Below, one piece after another: positions 24,531 through 33,915 of a DNA stretch of 64,000 bases. A program made the position numbers and the translations under genes. Every line of letters starts with the position of its first letter. The first letter of the stretch is position 1. The DNA comes from an uncultured bacterium (GTDB lineage Bacteria; Cyanobacteriota; Vampirovibrionia; Gastranaerophilales; Gastranaerophilaceae): positions 1 to 64,000 of the forward strand of contig CACYKP010000020.1 of NCBI GenBank assembly GCA_902775025.1, written 5' to 3'. Below the pieces are notes generated by a model that saw nothing but the letters and a program-made list of their open reading frames with translations, was not told where the DNA came from and did not search any database.

Positions 24531-25646
24531 ATGGCATCGACAGCAGCAATTACGATTAACACAAACCTTGCGTCATTGACCTGTCAAAAGTACTTGAAAT
24601 CTGCAACTAAAGGCATGAATACCTCTATGGAACAGTTGTCAACAGGCTTTAGAATTAACAGTGCAAAAGATGACGCTGCCGGCTACGCCGTATCAGCTGG
24701 TATGGAAGCAAAAATTAACGGCTATGACATCATTGAAATGAACTCTCAAATGGGGTTAGATATGTTAACTACCCAAGAAGGTGTTCTTGATATTATCAAT
24801 GATTACTTACAAAGAATTCGTGACTTAACCATGCAAGCAGCAAACGGAACTTACGGTTCTGCATCACTTAATGCGTTAGCATTGGAAGTTATCCAAAGAA
24901 TGGACGAAATCGACAGACTTTGTGAAATTACAGACTTCAATGACACATACTTGCTTGATGGTTCAAGACAAACAGATATTAACCTTCAAGTTGGGTTATA
25001 TTCTGACAAAAGATGCGTTATTAAGATGGACGCTTTCTTATTTGACAGCGCAAAATCAACAGTAATTTTCGGATTTAAAGCTAATAACGATCACATTACA
25101 AAATCAAGACCCGGTTATGTTGATTTAACATATTCTGCAAACGAAAATGAATACGAATACAGAGCAAGAAAAATTGACCAAGATGGTAAACCAATTTTAG
25201 TTAACGGTGAAGTACAATACTTACCGGGCTCTTATAAATCAGCTCTTACTGCAGCTATGGCAGAAAACCATGTTGTAGATCAAGGTAATTTAGTTGAATA
25301 CAAGCTTATGAGCGGAGCAAAAACCATATCTATTACAAATATGTGTAATGCTATTTATAGAAATGACTCCTCTGCTCGTGAATTTATCACATTTGTTGAT
25401 GAAGCTATTGATAACATTTCACTAAGATGTACAAAAATCGGTGCATATATGAACAGACTAGAATCAGCTATTGATTCAACAGACGTTCAAAGAGAAAACT
25501 TGATTGAAGCAAATTCAACAATCAAGGATGCCGATGTAGCGGTATCATCATCAAACTATATTAAGTTCCAAATCTTGCAGCAATCAACAGCAACACTTCT
25601 GTCAACTGCAAACCAAATGCCGTCAATAGCATTGAACTTGATATAG
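24531..25646 (+). CDS. fliC: Flagellin
   Basis: Filament subunit, 371 aa. The conserved N-terminal D0/D1 region (about 1-150) includes SMEQLSTGFRINSAKDDAAGYAVS and IRDLTMQAANGTYG. The C-terminal D1/D0 region (about 275-371) includes RCTKIGAYMNRLESAID and a terminal helix ISTANQMPSIALNL-like. The variable middle is short (about 155-270), so the filament surface domain is small. There is no signal peptide, as expected for flagellar type III export. It is monocistronic, with a sigma-28 promoter upstream and terminators downstream. Confidence 0.95.
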   Translation: MASTAAITINTNLASLTCQKYLKSATKGMNTSMEQLSTGFRINSAKDDAAGYAVSAGMEAKINGYDIIEMNSQMGLDMLTTQEGVLDIINDYLQRIRDLTMQAANGTYGSASLNALALEVIQRMDEIDRLCEITDFNDTYLLDGSRQTDINLQVGLYSDKRCVIKMDAFLFDSAKSTVIFGFKANNDHITKSRPGYVDLTYSANENEYEYRARKIDQDGKPILVNGEVQYLPGSYKSALTAAMAENHVVDQGNLVEYKLMSGAKTISITNMCNAIYRNDSSAREFITFVDEAIDNISLRCTKIGAYMNRLESAIDSTDVQRENLIEANSTIKDADVAVSSSNYIKFQILQQSTATLLSTANQMPSIALNLI

Positions 25647-25697
25647 TAAACATTTAGAACCAACTATTTTATATATAATAAAAGGTCCTTTCAATAG

Positions 25698-25722
25698 CTC
25701 CTGCAACTTTAAGCTGCAGGAG
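25698..25722 (+). terminator. Flagellin terminator, first hairpin
   Basis: CTCCTGCA / TGCAGGAG stem with a nine-base loop, followed by TTTGCCTTTAA. It precedes a stronger bidirectional terminator. Confidence 0.7.
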
Positions 25723-25746
25723 TTTGCCTTTAAACTTTGTTCTAAT

Positions 25747-25777
25747 AAAAAGGCTCGGCAGATTGCCGAGCCTTTTT
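25747..25777. terminator. Bidirectional terminator between flagellin and ahcY
   Basis: AAAAAGGCTCGGCA-GAT-TGCCGAGCCTTTTT is a perfect stem with A and T tracts, suited to both the + strand flagellin and the - strand ahcY. Confidence 0.93.
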
Positions 25778-25795
25778 ATTAGCATATTTAACAAT

Positions 25796-27064
<1,269 letters not shown>

Positions 27065-27072
27065 TTACCTTC

Positions 27073-27237
27073 TTATTCCTTTAAATTAGCAACACTTACT
27101 TTATACATTTTATCACTAACATCCACAATCGCCCATCTTAAAGGGTTAATGTTTAGTTTTGTTAACTCTTTTTCTATATATTCGGTCGTTGGTTGACCGT
27201 TATTTTTTATTTCGACTAACTCCGATACTACTTGCAT
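27073..27237 (-). CDS. Small unknown protein upstream of ahcY
   Basis: 54 aa starting MQVVSELVEIKNNGQPTTEY and ending RWAIVDVSDKMYKVSVANLK-E. It has no membrane helix and a coherent alpha/beta composition. It ends 11 nt before the ahcY start, so both are probably on one transcript. A -10-like TATAAT lies on the minus strand at 27261-27266. There is no strong ribosome-binding site. It could be a real small gene or chance; conservation upstream of ahcY in relatives would decide. Confidence 0.5.
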   Translation of the reverse strand: MQVVSELVEIKNNGQPTTEYIEKELTKLNINPLRWAIVDVSDKMYKVSVANLKE

Positions 27238-27293
27238 AACTATTAGATTAACATAAAAATATTATAACTGTATGATTTTCTTATTTTCCATAT

Positions 27294-28103
27294 TTATTTT
27301 GTTACGAATTGAGGCATAATATTTTTAAAATTATTTTTGTCTAAAAAATTAAACGTATTAAACCAGAAAAGTTTTCTTAGACCTTGCGTAATATTTCCTT
27401 GATATTCTTTTACTCTGACCGGAGAACAAACTTCAAATACGTTGTTTAAATTATCAACATGAAGCTTTCCGACAAATGAAAAATCTTTAAATCTTGAGCA
27501 GTTAAAAAGATCTTCAAATTTTCGCTTTTTATAATCTTTTCCTAAAAGTTCATTAATTGATATAGAAGTTAAATTTTTAGCATCACCAAGTAAAGCTTCA
27601 CATCTCAACATCTCTTCGGCTCTTTTTAGAGTCCTGCCGTAATGAGAATAATCTATAATTACATAAGTTTTATCGGGCTTATTTTTTAAGTCAGTTTTGC
27701 TTAACCCTATTTGAACCAAAGATGATTTATATGTATTCAAGTATTCTTTAGGAATATCATCTACTGTTCTTTTTCTTAAACCTGAAAGCGGAATGTTTTT
27801 GGTTTCAACTCCCATCACTTTTAAAAGCTCTGCAATAGAAGAAACGGAGCGTCCGATTGCTATAACAACATAATTCTTTTCGCCGTATTTTTTATCAAGC
27901 TCTGTTTTAACTTTATTTGCCGCAAAACAATTCATTTTTGCAAGTTCTTTTAATCTTGCAGGCGAATTTTTACTCAAAAAATTACGGGTTTTTTTATTGG
28001 TATTTGTAAAACTCTCTAATGTTATTTCACCTATTCTATTCAATTTTGAATGACACTCAGGTATCAATTTAGGAGTTGATATTTTTGATACATTAATTCC
28101 CAT
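27294..28103 (-). CDS. Phosphoribosyltransferase-like unknown protein
   Basis: 269 aa. Residues about 75-110 read YVVIAIGRSVSSIAELLKVM, and about 150-165 read YVIIDYSHYGRTLKRAEEML. This pairing, a Gly-rich early loop and a hydrophobic-Asp-...-GRT loop, resembles the PRPP-binding fold of phosphoribosyltransferases, but I cannot assign a family. The N-terminus MGINVSKISTPK is polar with no signal peptide. There is no Shine-Dalgarno; a GCAA box with GTTTTA lies 5' of the ATG. It may belong with the neighbouring tagged unknown genes. Confidence 0.6.
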   Translation of the reverse strand: MGINVSKISTPKLIPECHSKLNRIGEITLESFTNTNKKTRNFLSKNSPARLKELAKMNCFAANKVKTELDKKYGEKNYVVIAIGRSVSSIAELLKVMGVETKNIPLSGLRKRTVDDIPKEYLNTYKSSLVQIGLSKTDLKNKPDKTYVIIDYSHYGRTLKRAEEMLRCEALLGDAKNLTSISINELLGKDYKKRKFEDLFNCSRFKDFSFVGKLHVDNLNNVFEVCSPVRVKEYQGNITQGLRKLFWFNTFNFLDKNNFKNIMPQFVTK

Positions 28104-28105
28104 AT

Positions 28106-28137
28106 TTTGAATAAAACTCGAACAAAAATATTTTTGC
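28106..28137 (-). promoter_or_regulatory. GCAA...GTTTTA box, leaderless-type
   Basis: On the minus strand GCAAAAATA (GCAA 28134-28137), then GTTTTATTC, then the ATG at 28103. There is no Shine-Dalgarno between box and start codon. It closely resembles the boxes at 28747, 32964 and 39459. Confidence 0.45.
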
Positions 28138-28147
28138 CAAATAAAAA

Positions 28148-28744
28148 TTAAGAAAAAGAAAAATCTAATTTATCAAAATCATGAATTAAATTGTATAATT
28201 CAGTTCCAGGTGTTTCTGCCTCTTCTTGCATTATTTTATTTTGCATATATAAAAACTCATCTTTTGTTAAAGCGGAATTTGGATTTTCGTTTTTCAGTCT
28301 TTCTGCAATTTGCAAATTTTCTAAAAAATGTTTTTTACTGCTGGTATTTATAATTAGATTATTGACAATATTTTTTAATTTTTGAATATCGTATCCTTTA
28401 TTTAAGTATTTACTTATTATAATTTTGAATAAATCATTTTCACCTGAACTAAAAATCTTTGAGCATTCGTTAATAAGAATTTTAGCAATATTTTTATTTG
28501 TTCTTAATTTAGATATATATTGATATTTTATGCTTGGAAAATGATTGGAGCTAAATACAAAATTATTGTTTTTGTTAATATCAATGACGGTTTCTATATC
28601 AATGTTGGAAGCAAAAGTATCTTCAAACAAACGAGCATATTTGTCTGTTCTTGTTTTATCGTAATTAAATTCTCTGTTTATTTTTTTTATAATATTTTTA
28701 CCGAGCTTTGCTTGAAAAGGAAGCTCATTAGTAGATATATCCAT
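28148..28744 (-). CDS. Unknown protein with N-terminal FQA tag
   Basis: 198 aa. It begins MDISTNELPFQAKLG, a short example of the N-terminal tag seen in several proteins here. The rest is Lys/Asn-rich and mostly helical, with no signal peptide, membrane helix or recognised domain. A GCAA...TGTTTTTA box sits directly upstream and no ribosome-binding site is visible, suggesting a leaderless mRNA. The neighbours are also unknown proteins. Confidence 0.65.
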   Translation of the reverse strand: MDISTNELPFQAKLGKNIIKKINREFNYDKTRTDKYARLFEDTFASNIDIETVIDINKNNNFVFSSNHFPSIKYQYISKLRTNKNIAKILINECSKIFSSGENDLFKIIISKYLNKGYDIQKLKNIVNNLIINTSSKKHFLENLQIAERLKNENPNSALTKDEFLYMQNKIMQEEAETPGTELYNLIHDFDKLDFSFS

Positions 28745-28746
28745 AT

Positions 28747-28777
28747 CAAAATAAAAACATATAAATATATTTTTTGC
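28747..28777 (-). promoter_or_regulatory. GCAA...TGTTTTTA box, leaderless-type
   Basis: On the minus strand GCAAAAAAT (GCAA 28774-28777), then TATGTTTTTATTTTGAT immediately before the ATG at 28744. Confidence 0.5.
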
Positions 28778-28790
28778 TATTTTTATCTAT

Positions 28791-29072
28791 CTATTGTAAA
28801 AAAGTTCTGTTAATATTATTCTCTGCTAAAAAGTGAACAAAATCTCTGTATTCTTGAAGCTCTTGGTTTCTCTTTTTTAGCTGTTCTCTTTCTGCTTGCG
28901 TGATAAACCTATCAGGCTCAATAAATGTCCTGTTAATTTTATTTTCAGCCAAATATTTAACATACTGTCTATACTCCTCCGCAGTAACATTATTCCTATC
29001 ATAAATAATCGGAGGGACTAAATTTTTAGTTTTTGGTTTAATACTTGTATTAAAAATTTTAAATATTTTCAT
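28791..29072 (-). CDS. Small unknown protein with internal repeat
   Basis: 93 aa, starting directly at the glmS stop codon (TAA then ATG). Two copies of a 20-residue unit are visible: EYRQYVKYLAENKINRTFIE and EYRDFVHFLAENNINRTFLQ, joined by a charged linker. The N-terminus MKIFKIFNTSIKPKTKN loosely resembles the local tag. Probably translated from the glmS transcript. No family recognised. Confidence 0.6.
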   Translation of the reverse strand: MKIFKIFNTSIKPKTKNLVPPIIYDRNNVTAEEYRQYVKYLAENKINRTFIEPDRFITQAEREQLKKRNQELQEYRDFVHFLAENNINRTFLQ

Positions 29073-30917
29073 TTATTCTACCGTAACAGATTTAGCCAAG
29101 TTCCTCGGCTGGTCAACATCTTTCCCAAGGAACTCTGCAATATAGTATGCAAGCAATTGCAAAGGTACTATTGCAAGAGCTGGTGAAAGAAGCTCGGAGA
29201 TTTCAGGAACTCTTATAACATTTTCAAACAGTTCTTCAAGTTTTGCATCATCAGAATCAGTCAAAGCTATCATTCTTGCATTTCTTGCTTTTGCTTCTTC
29301 TGCGTTTGATAAAATCTTTTCGTAAACCTTACCCTTCATCAAAATTGCAAGAACAGGCATGGAATCATCTAACATAGCAATTGGGCCGTGCTTGAGTTCG
29401 CCTGCCGAATACCCTGTTGCATTAATATAGCTGATTTCTTTTAATTTTAACGCACCCTCTAAAGCTGTCGGGAAGTTTATTCCTCTTGCTACATAAATAA
29501 AGTCTTTAAAAGAAGAAAATTTTCTTGCTATTTTTTGGATATCTTCTTTATGTGTTAAAACTTTGTCTATTTTTTGAGGTAACAAAATTAATTCGTGTTT
29601 TAAATCTAAGATTTCTTCTTTTGATATAGAACCCTTAACTTCTGCCATATATATTGCAAGCAGATAGAAGGAAATCAATTGTGCCATATAAGATTTAGTT
29701 GCGGCAACGGAAACTTCGATACCTGCGTTAACAGGAACTAAGCTGTCAGCTTCACGAGCCATCGTAGAATCAGGTCTGTTGGTAACAATAAGAATATGTG
29801 AACCTTTTTTCTTAGCTAACCTTATTGCCGTAATTGTATCAGCTGTTTCACCTGATTGAGAAACACCTATTACAAGAGTATTTTCGTCAGTAATTGTTTT
29901 TCTGTAAATATATTCGCTTGATGCCTCTACTTCAACAGGTATTCCGCAGAAATCTTCAATAATATATTTACCTACCATTGCAGCGTGGAGTGATGTTCCG
30001 CAAGCAACTATTTGTATTCTTTGCAAATCTTTTAATTTAGCTCTATCTAAAGTAACTTCGTTTAAAGAAATCGGCTCATCAATAGTTTTGAGTTTTCCTG
30101 TTAAAACATTTCTAACTATATCGGGTTGTTCGTGGATTTCTTTAAGCATAAAGTGTTTGTAGCCCATTTTTGATAAAGCAACAGGCTCCCAAGGAAGAGT
30201 TTCTATCTTCAATGGAATAGGATTTTTTTCTGCATCAATAACCTCTGCGCTTGTCGGAGTAAGCGTAACAATTTGATTGTCGTCAAGATACATCGCCTTT
30301 TTTGTATATTGTATTAGAGCAGGAATATCAGAAGCTACATAATTTTCGCCTTCTCCAAAACCTATAACGAGCGGAGCATTTCTTCTTGTTGCAACAATAG
30401 TATCTTTTACATCCTGATGAATAACTGCAAGAGCATACGCTCCTTCTATTTCTAAAGTCGCAAGTCTTACTGCTTCCGTTAAATCATGAGTCTGAGCAAA
30501 TTTTGATGCGACAAGGTGAGCTACAGTTTCTGTATCAGTTTGAGAACGGAAAGTACATCCTTGAGCTTCGAGTTTTACTCTTAATTCTTTATAATTTTCA
30601 ATAATACCATTGTGTACTATAGCAACACGTCCGCAATTACAAGTATGCGGGTGAGCGTTAGCAACGGAAGGAATCCCGTGAGTTGCCCATCGTATATGTC
30701 CTATGCCGATAGTAGATTTGGATATCTCGGAATAGTTACGTTCAACAATTGTTCTAAGGTTTTGGAGCTTTCCTTGTGCTTTAAATAATTGAACCTTTCC
30801 GTCAATATTTAAGGCTACGCCTGAAGAATCATATCCTCTGTATTCAAGGCTTGTTAATCCCTCCAGCAAAATATCAACAGCTGTTTTATTTCCAACATAT
30901 CCTACTATTCCGCACAT
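29073..30917 (-). CDS. glmS: Glutamine-fructose-6-phosphate aminotransferase GlmS
   Basis: Makes glucosamine-6-phosphate for peptidoglycan and lipopolysaccharide. The start is set at the ATG of MCGIVGYVG, because Cys2 must become the N-terminal nucleophile; a longer frame from 30938 would bury it. 614 aa. The glutaminase domain includes GHIRWATHG and NGIIENY. Two SIS domains carry CGTSLHAAMVGKY, VSQSGETADT and YAGELKHGPIA-like blocks. It ends PRNLAKSVTVE. AAGGAGAG is upstream near 30923-30930. No glmS ribozyme is seen. Confidence 0.97.
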   Translation of the reverse strand: MCGIVGYVGNKTAVDILLEGLTSLEYRGYDSSGVALNIDGKVQLFKAQGKLQNLRTIVERNYSEISKSTIGIGHIRWATHGIPSVANAHPHTCNCGRVAIVHNGIIENYKELRVKLEAQGCTFRSQTDTETVAHLVASKFAQTHDLTEAVRLATLEIEGAYALAVIHQDVKDTIVATRRNAPLVIGFGEGENYVASDIPALIQYTKKAMYLDDNQIVTLTPTSAEVIDAEKNPIPLKIETLPWEPVALSKMGYKHFMLKEIHEQPDIVRNVLTGKLKTIDEPISLNEVTLDRAKLKDLQRIQIVACGTSLHAAMVGKYIIEDFCGIPVEVEASSEYIYRKTITDENTLVIGVSQSGETADTITAIRLAKKKGSHILIVTNRPDSTMAREADSLVPVNAGIEVSVAATKSYMAQLISFYLLAIYMAEVKGSISKEEILDLKHELILLPQKIDKVLTHKEDIQKIARKFSSFKDFIYVARGINFPTALEGALKLKEISYINATGYSAGELKHGPIAMLDDSMPVLAILMKGKVYEKILSNAEEAKARNARMIALTDSDDAKLEELFENVIRVPEISELLSPALAIVPLQLLAYYIAEFLGKDVDQPRNLAKSVTVE

Positions 30918-31009
30918 AATTCTCTCCTTGTTACTCAATTATTTTAGCATAAATAATTAAATTTCTAATTAAGATTATATAAATATTTGTAACATTTTGA
31001 GAGTTTACG

Positions 31010-31123
31010 GAAAAACAGTTATGACGATTCTATGCTACTCAAATTTATATTGTTGCTCCAAATGACGGATTGGAACAGTAGTAGGATAGATTTTAGCCTA
31101 TAGGTCGGTTTTACTAAACCGAC
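31010..31123. repeat. Partial composite repeat plus GTCGG palindrome
   Basis: ACAGTTATGACGATTCT and later CCAAATGACGG are fragments of the composite repeat. GTCGGTTT-TACT-AAACCGAC (31104-31123) is a copy of the small palindrome. This fills the 250-nt gap upstream of glmS; no gene there. Confidence 0.65.
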
Positions 31124-31186
31124 ATTAACTGTTTTATTATAAATTCACTTATTACCTTATTGCCTTATTCAGTCCTGTCATAAATA

Positions 31187-31543
31187 TCATTTGCCTCCAC
31201 CCTTACGAAAATAGGCGATGGCTCCTGTGAGCAGAGCAATGATGCCAAAAATTGTAAAAAAGCGTTTAAGATTAAATTCATGTTTTTCCTTCTCCTTTAC
31301 TGCACCTTCATATATATCTGTATTGATTGCTTGCATTCTTTTTGTTGCTTCTCTATCAGAGAATACAGGTTTTTGATGCAAAGCTATTGTCAAATCATTT
31401 GGTGTTACTTTCGGTCGTTTTACCTTCATATTAGATGAAGTATGAGCTTCAATGTTATATGAACATTCCGAATTACCACCACCTTTGATTTGGGGTGATT
31501 TAGAGTTTTGGTTATTAATATTATAGGTTTGGATATCATTCAT
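31187..31543 (-). CDS. Small tail-anchored unknown protein
   Basis: 118 aa. The N-terminus MNDIQTYNINNQNSKSPQIK is Asn/Ser-rich like the local tag but lacks the FK motif. The middle is polar, and a single C-terminal helix (FTIFGIIALLTGAIAYF, about 95-111) is followed by RKGGGK, which suggests a tail-anchored membrane protein. It begins 2 nt after the acetyltransferase-like gene and is certainly in its operon. No family recognised. Confidence 0.65.
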   Translation of the reverse strand: MNDIQTYNINNQNSKSPQIKGGGNSECSYNIEAHTSSNMKVKRPKVTPNDLTIALHQKPVFSDREATKRMQAINTDIYEGAVKEKEKHEFNLKRFFTIFGIIALLTGAIAYFRKGGGK

Positions 31544-31545
31544 TT

Positions 31546-32211
31546 CTAAAACAATTCTCCGTAGTGTAAAAGTTTATGCAGCCTGATTTTAGGCAGATAC
31601 ATCATACCTACCTGCGGCGGGATGTCAGGCATATTATTCCTTAAACATTCTTCCATAACTTCGTTACACTTAGGCTCCGTAAACCTGAACCCGAGTTTAT
31701 AGAAGAACAGTGCAGGCGATGCCTCTTTCATAATCGGAGCAGAGAAAGTCACAATTCGCCCTTCCGCTCGAGAATCAAACATTGCTTTTTCGGCAAGTTG
31801 TTTTATCGCCTCCGTTCCCTGTCCGCACTTAGGTTTTGCGGCCTGAATATAATCAATAATATAACAGTTTTTTAAATACTTCGTTTTTCGCTTATACGTC
31901 TTAGGTATAAACAAACCGGAAGTATCTTTAAAAAAGTTTACTCCGCCCCCGCTATCTTGAGCGTATTGGCTGTATTTACCTCTATATTCAACTTCTTCTT
32001 CAACTATATCAACATAATCGTCATCAATCTCGCCCGGAATAACAATGTTATCTCCACGCTTGATTTTTTTAACCCTAATTGTCGCCTTCTCTTTTAACTG
32101 AGGAGTTTTAAATCCTAAAATTGCCGGCATACTCATGCTCGTTACAGACGGAGTTGCTTTAGCAACACTCATCTGCGGGCGCAAGTCCATGCCCGTGATG
32201 TTGTTAATCAT
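31546..32211 (-). CDS. GNAT-like acetyltransferase with N-terminal GFKT motif
   Basis: 221 aa. Residues 1-38 are a polar leader ending ILGFKTPQ, matching the local tag pattern at a longer distance. The C-terminal half resembles GNAT acetyltransferases: NCYIIDYIQAAKPKCGQGTE (acetyl-CoA loop) and SPALFFYKLGFRFTEP (motif B). It probably acetylates an amine on an unknown substrate. A GCAA box with TACTTTATATATG is upstream, and the tail-anchored protein gene follows directly. Confidence 0.65.
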   Translation of the reverse strand: MINNITGMDLRPQMSVAKATPSVTSMSMPAILGFKTPQLKEKATIRVKKIKRGDNIVIPGEIDDDYVDIVEEEVEYRGKYSQYAQDSGGGVNFFKDTSGLFIPKTYKRKTKYLKNCYIIDYIQAAKPKCGQGTEAIKQLAEKAMFDSRAEGRIVTFSAPIMKEASPALFFYKLGFRFTEPKCNEVMEECLRNNMPDIPPQVGMMYLPKIRLHKLLHYGELF

Positions 32212-32235
32212 ACCTACCTAACCTATATTTATCTA

Positions 32236-32274
32236 ACCTTACATATATAAAGTATTTTTTTCTAAAAAAATTGC
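32236..32274 (-). promoter_or_regulatory. GCAA box with TACTTTATATATG
   Basis: On the minus strand GCAATTTTTT (GCAA 32271-32274), 19 nt, then TTTATATATGTAAGG. A nearly identical block precedes the small transcript at 10885-10912, and a similar one the gene at 61408. Confidence 0.5.
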
Positions 32275-32319
32275 TTTATTGGCTCATTTTATAGTTAAAT
32301 TCGTTACAAATATTTACAA

Positions 32320-32961
32320 TTACTTTTTTAATCTTTCAAAGGGACTATTCGGACCTTTTTCCGGCAGAAAACGGGCATCTATATATCTGTAGCCTTTTAT
32401 TTCTCCTAATTTATTTCTTATAATCTCAAACTTTGTATGCAAAGAATAAGTCATTTCCTTGTTGTCTTTTATTCTTATTTGTGGATTATTTACATAATTA
32501 AGTCCTTTTGTATTATACAAATCAATTGCGCTTTTAGCTTCAGGAGAATATGGAGTATTAAGATTTTTAATCCCTTCATTTTTTGCAATACCGATATTTT
32601 TAGCCAATTGTTCTTCAAAAGGCTCAATATCTTTACCCGATATAATATAAGCTACAGGTGAATACCCGTCAATGTTTGCTTCTGTTCTATTATAAAAAGA
32701 ACGAACTTGCGGATTATTTCTGTAATCTATATCACACCTGCCTGCGTACGCTCTCAAATTCTGCTCGGCAATATTCATTTCTTTTTTGGTTTCTTCTAAC
32801 GGTTTATTCAAAACCCGAACAATTTTACTTTGGAGTTTTCTTACTAATTTCAAATTAGAAACGGGAGCGTAACTACCGCCTGACTCAGCTACCCAATGTA
32901 CTACAGGATAAGCAGATTTAAAGTTTGTTGTTTGATAATTATTTGTTTGCGAAATTTTCAT
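32320..32961 (-). CDS. Unknown protein with N-terminal FKS tag
   Basis: 213 aa, beginning MKISQTNNYQTTNFKSAYP, one of the clearest tag examples. The remainder is hydrophilic, with a SPVAYIISGKDIEPFEEQLA segment and no signal peptide, helix bundle or recognised domain. A GCAA...GTGTTTTTA box ends 6 nt before the ATG and no Shine-Dalgarno is present. Confidence 0.65.
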   Translation of the reverse strand: MKISQTNNYQTTNFKSAYPVVHWVAESGGSYAPVSNLKLVRKLQSKIVRVLNKPLEETKKEMNIAEQNLRAYAGRCDIDYRNNPQVRSFYNRTEANIDGYSPVAYIISGKDIEPFEEQLAKNIGIAKNEGIKNLNTPYSPEAKSAIDLYNTKGLNYVNNPQIRIKDNKEMTYSLHTKFEIIRNKLGEIKGYRYIDARFLPEKGPNSPFERLKK

Positions 32962-32963
32962 AC

Positions 32964-32994
32964 CGAATTAAAAACACGTAAAAAAATTTTTTGC
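32964..32994 (-). promoter_or_regulatory. GCAA...GTGTTTTTA box, leaderless-type
   Basis: On the minus strand GCAAAAAAT (GCAA 32991-32994), then ACGTGTTTTTAATTCGGT directly before the ATG at 32961. Confidence 0.5.
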
Positions 32995-33021
32995 TACTAA
33001 TCATCCCAAGAAAAGTGGTGG

Positions 33022-33915
33022 TCAATTATAATTTTTTTTGGGAAAAATATTTATATTTCCATATATGGCTTTAATATGCTCCATATATTCATTTGGGCAT
33101 GGAAACTGTATTCCTTCAAATTCTATAGTTTTTAGCGGAAATATTCTATTGTATTCAAAAGTTCTGTAGTCCCATTTGTGCGGATAATCTATGCCGTAAA
33201 ATAAAATCGGTTTTTCAATTTTATTTTCAGCAGGAATAAGTCCGACTTGTCTTTAAACTTTTAGGATTTTTCCCCTTGCTTCTTGTATTTCTTTTTCTGT
33301 TAAATTAAATATTTTCTGTTTTTTAGCAAAAATATTTTGAGCTTCTATAACAGATGTGTCTATTTTTTTTCTTAAACTGTCGGTAAGATGTTCTGCATTA
33401 TATGTATCAACAGGAAATATATCTAAACCCAAATTAATCTCTTTATTACGAATTCTGGTCTGAAAATTATGATACCCGTCAATATGTCCTCTAACAAACC
33501 AATTAGAATCGCCCTCGAATTCTTTCTCCAATAAAGGTAAAATTTTCTTGTAGTCGTCTCTAAGCATACAGATATCTATATCATCATCCCAAGGAATAAA
33601 GCCTTTATGGCGAATTGCACCCAATAAAGTTCCAAAATCTAACCAATAAGGAAGATTATTTTCTTTACATATTTTGTCAACTCTTATAAGTACGCCCAAA
33701 CATTTATTTTGAGAATCTCTTAATGTTTTTGAAACCACTTTTACATCTGTTGGCTTAGCTATTAGGTTAATTAAATTATATAAAGAGTCAATCTCTTCGT
33801 GTAAAATTGCAAGCTCCTCTTTTATTGGTCGTTTTTTCTTAAATTTGATTCCTAAGATTTCTGTTATAAAATGATTACTTTTTTTATCATAGTATTTTTT
33901 ATACAGTTTGAACAT
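33022..33915 (-). pseudogene. LicD-family phosphotransferase interrupted by one stop codon
   Basis: LicD proteins transfer phosphocholine or related groups to surface glycans. The first 220 codons include WLDFGTLLGAIRHKGFIPWDDDIDICM, the family core. A TAA at 33253-33255 stops translation, yet the same frame continues RQVGLIPAENK... for 76 more codons to the true stop at 33022. These encode the family's C-terminal YPHKWDYRTFEYNRIFPLKTIEFEG-type block, split here as IDYPHKWDY and KTIEFEGIQFPCPNEY. So one nonsense change breaks an otherwise intact gene. It overlaps the upstream glycosyltransferase by 17 nt. Confidence 0.85.

Noticed and set aside
30918-31186. glmS ribozyme upstream of glmS
   Set aside because: The leader is short and AT-rich with repeat fragments; no ribozyme core seen.
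33022-33255. Stop-codon reassignment in licD
   Set aside because: All other genes end normally at TAA, TAG or TGA without readthrough, so one nonsense mutation is simpler.
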